The notes beneath the pieces were generated by a model, which saw only the letters and a program-made list of their open reading frames with translations, did not search any database and was not told the DNA's origin. The position numbers and the translations under genes were made by a program. From Kozakia baliensis (GTDB lineage: Bacteria; Pseudomonadota; Alphaproteobacteria; Acetobacterales; Acetobacteraceae), in NCBI RefSeq assembly GCF_001787335.1, contig NZ_CP014674.1, forward strand, positions 876,501 to 940,500: 64,000 nt of DNA, read 5' to 3'. Shown here piece by piece: positions 61,475 through 64,000 of this stretch (position 1 is its first letter; every line of letters starts with the position of its first letter).

Positions 61475-62865
61475 TGCGCCCGATCTCGAAGACAAACGGT
61501 CCGGCTCTGGGGCGTCGCCGTTTCATGGGCTCATTGCTCGTAACCGGCACGGCACTCTCCGGCTGCGGCATTTTCAAGGACGATCCCAAGCCGCCTTTGG
61601 CCGGAAAGCGCGTTGACGTGCTTTCCACCGGCGCTGGCCTGACGATCGATCATGAAGATCATACGCCCATTCAAATTCCGTCCGCCCAGCCGATTACGGC
61701 TTGGCCGCAGGTTGGACGTACGCCCAATCACGTCTCTATTGATTCGCCGTGGAACGGCCCGAATTTGCAATGGCGGAAATCCATCGGTTCCGGCATTTCC
61801 GAACCGACATTTCTCCATTTCGTCGCTCTCGGCCCCAATGGCCGTGGCGCTATCCAATCGCCTCCCGTTATCGCGAACGGACGTATCTTCACCCGGGACG
61901 CCGTGGGAACGGTGCGCGCTTGGTCCTGGCCCGAACTTACCCAGATTTGGACGTTCGTGCCGAAACCAAAGAAAGCGCGCTCCAGCGATATTGGTGGCGG
62001 CTTAGGCATTTCGGGCGATACGCTTTATATCGTCGATGGCGTCGGACAGGCTATTGCGGTGGAAGCGGCAAGTGGCAAGGTGAAATGGCGCGCCGATACG
62101 ACGGTGCCCGGCCGTTCCGCGCCGACCATCGTGGATGGACGCGTCTTTTTCGGCACGATCGATGAAAAGCTCTATGCGCTGAACGCCGAAACCGGCGAAC
62201 AGATCTGGACCTATCAGGCGACGGATGCCGATACCGTCATTTTCGGGCAGGCCGCTCCGGCGGTCGTCAACGGCATCGTCGTGGCAGGCTTCGGCAGCGG
62301 CGATTTGGTGGCGCTGCGTGCGACCTCCGGTGAGTTGGTTTGGAGCGATAGCCTTGGCGGCTCCAACGGTCGCGGCGCGATGCTCGATCTTTCCTGCGTG
62401 CGCGGCGCTCCCATCATTCAGGATGGCACCGCCTACGCCATCAGCCTTTCCAAGGTTCTGGTGGCGATCGACATGCGCTCCGGCCGTCGCTTGTGGGAAC
62501 GCGAGATCAGCGGCCAGAACACGCCGGTGATCGTCGGGGATTGGCTTTATGTGATTTCCTCCGATCAGCAACTTGCCTGCCTTGACCGGCTTTCGGGTCA
62601 TGTACGCTGGATCAAGGATCTGCGTCGCTTCAAGCGCATTTCCTCGCAAAAAGACGCCGTCACCTGGAGTGGCCCGGTTCTGGCGGGAGGCAAGCTTGTG
62701 TGCGTCTCGTCATTGCCGGAAGTCGGGATGCAGGTGATCGATGCTCAAACCGGCAAGGATCTCGGCGTTACGCCCACCAAACAGCCCTCTCTCGTAGAAC
62801 CCATCATATGCGACGGAAAAGTGCTGGTCCTCTCCACTGATGGTTATCTTAGCGCTTACGGATAA
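61474..62865 (+). CDS. bamB: outer-membrane assembly lipoprotein BamB-like (PQQ propeller)
   Basis: The 463-residue lipoprotein has lipobox TALSGC (C31) and a preceding GRRRFMGSLL that also resembles a twin-arginine signal. The propeller blades carry repeats such as LYIVDGVGQAIAVEAASGKVKWR and LYALNAETGEQIWTYQATD. It is about 70 residues longer than E. coli BamB. The protein helps the BAM complex insert outer-membrane proteins. The ATG at 61474 is supported by GGAGG upstream; it overlaps the YfgM-like gene by 1 bp (TGATG). der follows. Confidence 0.85.
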   Translation: MRPISKTNGPALGRRRFMGSLLVTGTALSGCGIFKDDPKPPLAGKRVDVLSTGAGLTIDHEDHTPIQIPSAQPITAWPQVGRTPNHVSIDSPWNGPNLQWRKSIGSGISEPTFLHFVALGPNGRGAIQSPPVIANGRIFTRDAVGTVRAWSWPELTQIWTFVPKPKKARSSDIGGGLGISGDTLYIVDGVGQAIAVEAASGKVKWRADTTVPGRSAPTIVDGRVFFGTIDEKLYALNAETGEQIWTYQATDADTVIFGQAAPAVVNGIVVAGFGSGDLVALRATSGELVWSDSLGGSNGRGAMLDLSCVRGAPIIQDGTAYAISLSKVLVAIDMRSGRRLWEREISGQNTPVIVGDWLYVISSDQQLACLDRLSGHVRWIKDLRRFKRISSQKDAVTWSGPVLAGGKLVCVSSLPEVGMQVIDAQTGKDLGVTPTKQPSLVEPIICDGKVLVLSTDGYLSAYG

Positions 62866-62877
62866 AACGTGACTTCC

Positions 62878-64000
62878 ATGTCCAAACTTCCTGTCGTCGT
62901 GATTGCGGGTCGTCCCAATGTCGGAAAATCGACCTTGTTCAACCGCCTGGTCGGGCGGCGGCAGGCGCTTGTCTCCGATATGCCGGGCGTCACCCGCGAT
63001 CGGAAGGAAGGCGAAGCCAAGCTGCGCGGACGTCAGGTCCGCATCATCGATACGGCGGGCTTGGAAGAAGCCGCGCCCGATACGCTGTTCGGGCGTATGC
63101 GCGCTTCTTCGGAATCCGCCGTCGGGCAGGCCGATCTCGTCTTGTTCTGTATCGATGCGCGCGCAGGCGTCACGCCGGCGGATGCTCATTTCGCTGCTTG
63201 GCTGCGCAAACAAAACAAGCCCGTTCTTCTGATTGCCAATAAAGCCGAAGGTGCCGCCGCGACGGCGGAGGCGCTTGAAGCTTATTCGTTGGGCCTCGGC
63301 ACGCCGCTTGCACTTTCCGCCGAGCATGGCGAAGGTATCGCGCATCTGATGGGCGAGATTGCGGATCGCCTTCCAGAGGAGGTGCGTGCGTCGAAAGCGA
63401 GAGTTCTCGAGGACGAAGAGGAAAACGAACGTCCAGCCGGACCGCTCCGTATGGCGATCGTCGGTCGCCCGAATGCCGGGAAATCGACATTGCTTAATCG
63501 CTTACTTGGCGAAGAGCGGATGATCACAGGGCCGGAACCCGGCCTGACGCGCGATTCCATCTCCGTCATGCTAGAAGACGAGCACGGCCCGATCCAGCTT
63601 GTCGATACGGCAGGGTTGCGTCGTAAGGCACGTATCGATCAGCCGCTTGAGAGAATGTCGGTCTCCGCTTCGATCGAAGCGCTCAAAATGGCGGAAGTCG
63701 TCGTGCTGACATTGGACGCCACATTGGGCGTGCATGAACAGGATCTGCAAATTGCCCGCTTGATCGAGCGGGAAGGGCGAGCTTGCGTTCTGGCGCTCAA
63801 TAAATGGGATGCCGTCGAGGATCGCACCGCGACGCGAAAAGCGATTTCGGATCGTCTTGAAATATCTTTGGCGCAGATGCGCGGCATTCCGGTCGTGACC
63901 TTTTCCGCTTTGACCGGCGCAGGGCTGCACAAGCTTCTGCCGACCGTGCGTCGCGCCTACGAGATTTGGAATAGCCGCGTCACAACCGGCGAACTCAACC
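62878..64000 (+). CDS. der: ribosome-associated GTPase Der (3' end outside window)
   Basis: 374 residues are visible of the two-G-domain GTPase needed for 50S assembly. The first domain begins VVIAGRPNVGKSTLFNRLVG with PGVTRDRKEG and DTAGLEE. The NKxE-type motif is IANKAEG (K-x-E in place of NKxD, as in Der). The second domain has AIVGRPNAGKSTLLNRLLG (near residue 197), DTAGLRRKARI and LNKWD. The KH-like C-terminus is cut by the window edge. An in-frame GTG at 62869 is an alternative start. Confidence 0.95.
   Translation, partial: MSKLPVVVIAGRPNVGKSTLFNRLVGRRQALVSDMPGVTRDRKEGEAKLRGRQVRIIDTAGLEEAAPDTLFGRMRASSESAVGQADLVLFCIDARAGVTPADAHFAAWLRKQNKPVLLIANKAEGAAATAEALEAYSLGLGTPLALSAEHGEGIAHLMGEIADRLPEEVRASKARVLEDEEENERPAGPLRMAIVGRPNAGKSTLLNRLLGEERMITGPEPGLTRDSISVMLEDEHGPIQLVDTAGLRRKARIDQPLERMSVSASIEALKMAEVVVLTLDATLGVHEQDLQIARLIEREGRACVLALNKWDAVEDRTATRKAISDRLEISLAQMRGIPVVTFSALTGAGLHKLLPTVRRAYEIWNSRVTTGELN

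Overview
The window looks like chromosomal DNA of an acetic acid bacterium (Acetobacteraceae, Alphaproteobacteria; something near Asaia, Kozakia or Neoasaia would fit). The reasons are moderate GC, alphaproteobacterial gene neighbourhoods (aroE-coaE-dnaQ; YfgM-like protein, bamB, der; lysA with a TIGR02302/DUF4175 gene; argH with a small LptM lipoprotein), and secreted polysaccharide functions. The genus is inference from gene content only. Both window edges cut genes: an MFS transporter on the left and der on the right.

Layout. 1-9.6 kb is accessory metabolism: a sugar-acid type MFS transporter with an SMP-30/gluconolactonase, a class III aminotransferase, a second MFS permease, a decayed DUF6624-like gene, an Rrf2 regulator operon with a secreted cupin and an NmrA-like reductase, a secreted GH5 glycosidase and a DUF2809 membrane protein. 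8.9-13.9 kb holds a TetR/SDR divergent pair with a clear palindromic operator, then a stand-alone FkbH-like HAD protein preceded by a perfect 14-bp inverted repeat, and a GNAT gene, with AT-rich spacers. 13.9-20.9 kb is a tightly overlapping purine/ureide operon: HAD acid phosphatase, flavin monooxygenase, AtzG-like and AtzE-like amidase, HpxW-like Ntn hydrolase, PuuE allantoinase, UraD, UraH. No known uricase lies in it, so the flavoprotein is a candidate for that step.

21-33 kb is mixed housekeeping: ferritin-like protein, DUF4175 protein, lysA, cdd coupled to a trypsin-like protease, a one-domain response regulator, an SDR, two identical tRNA-Arg(ACG), guaA, a coiled-coil porin and a YffB-type protein. 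33-48.3 kb is an ABC-transporter dependent capsule locus: LTA-synthase-like transferase, kpsC, kpsS, three GT4 glycosyltransferases, manC, kpsE, kpsT, a KpsD/Wza-like lipoprotein and a fatty acid hydroxylase family protein. No kpsM is visible. An intact IS903-group IS5 element with a 9-bp target duplication has been inserted into the 3' end of kpsS, and removing it restores both the original frame and an ATGA overlap with the next gene.

48.3-64 kb is again mostly housekeeping: CHRD protein, HNH endonuclease, gluQ, lptM, argH, N-formylglutamate amidohydrolase, aroE, coaE, dnaQ, two glycosyltransferases, an asparagine synthase-like amidotransferase, dihydroorotase, a YfgM-like protein, bamB and der. 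The argH-lptM pair and the lysA-DUF4175 pair lie on the same strand in the order usually found contiguous in alphaproteobacteria, but about 25 kb apart here. This suggests that everything from cdd to gluQ was moved in between them.
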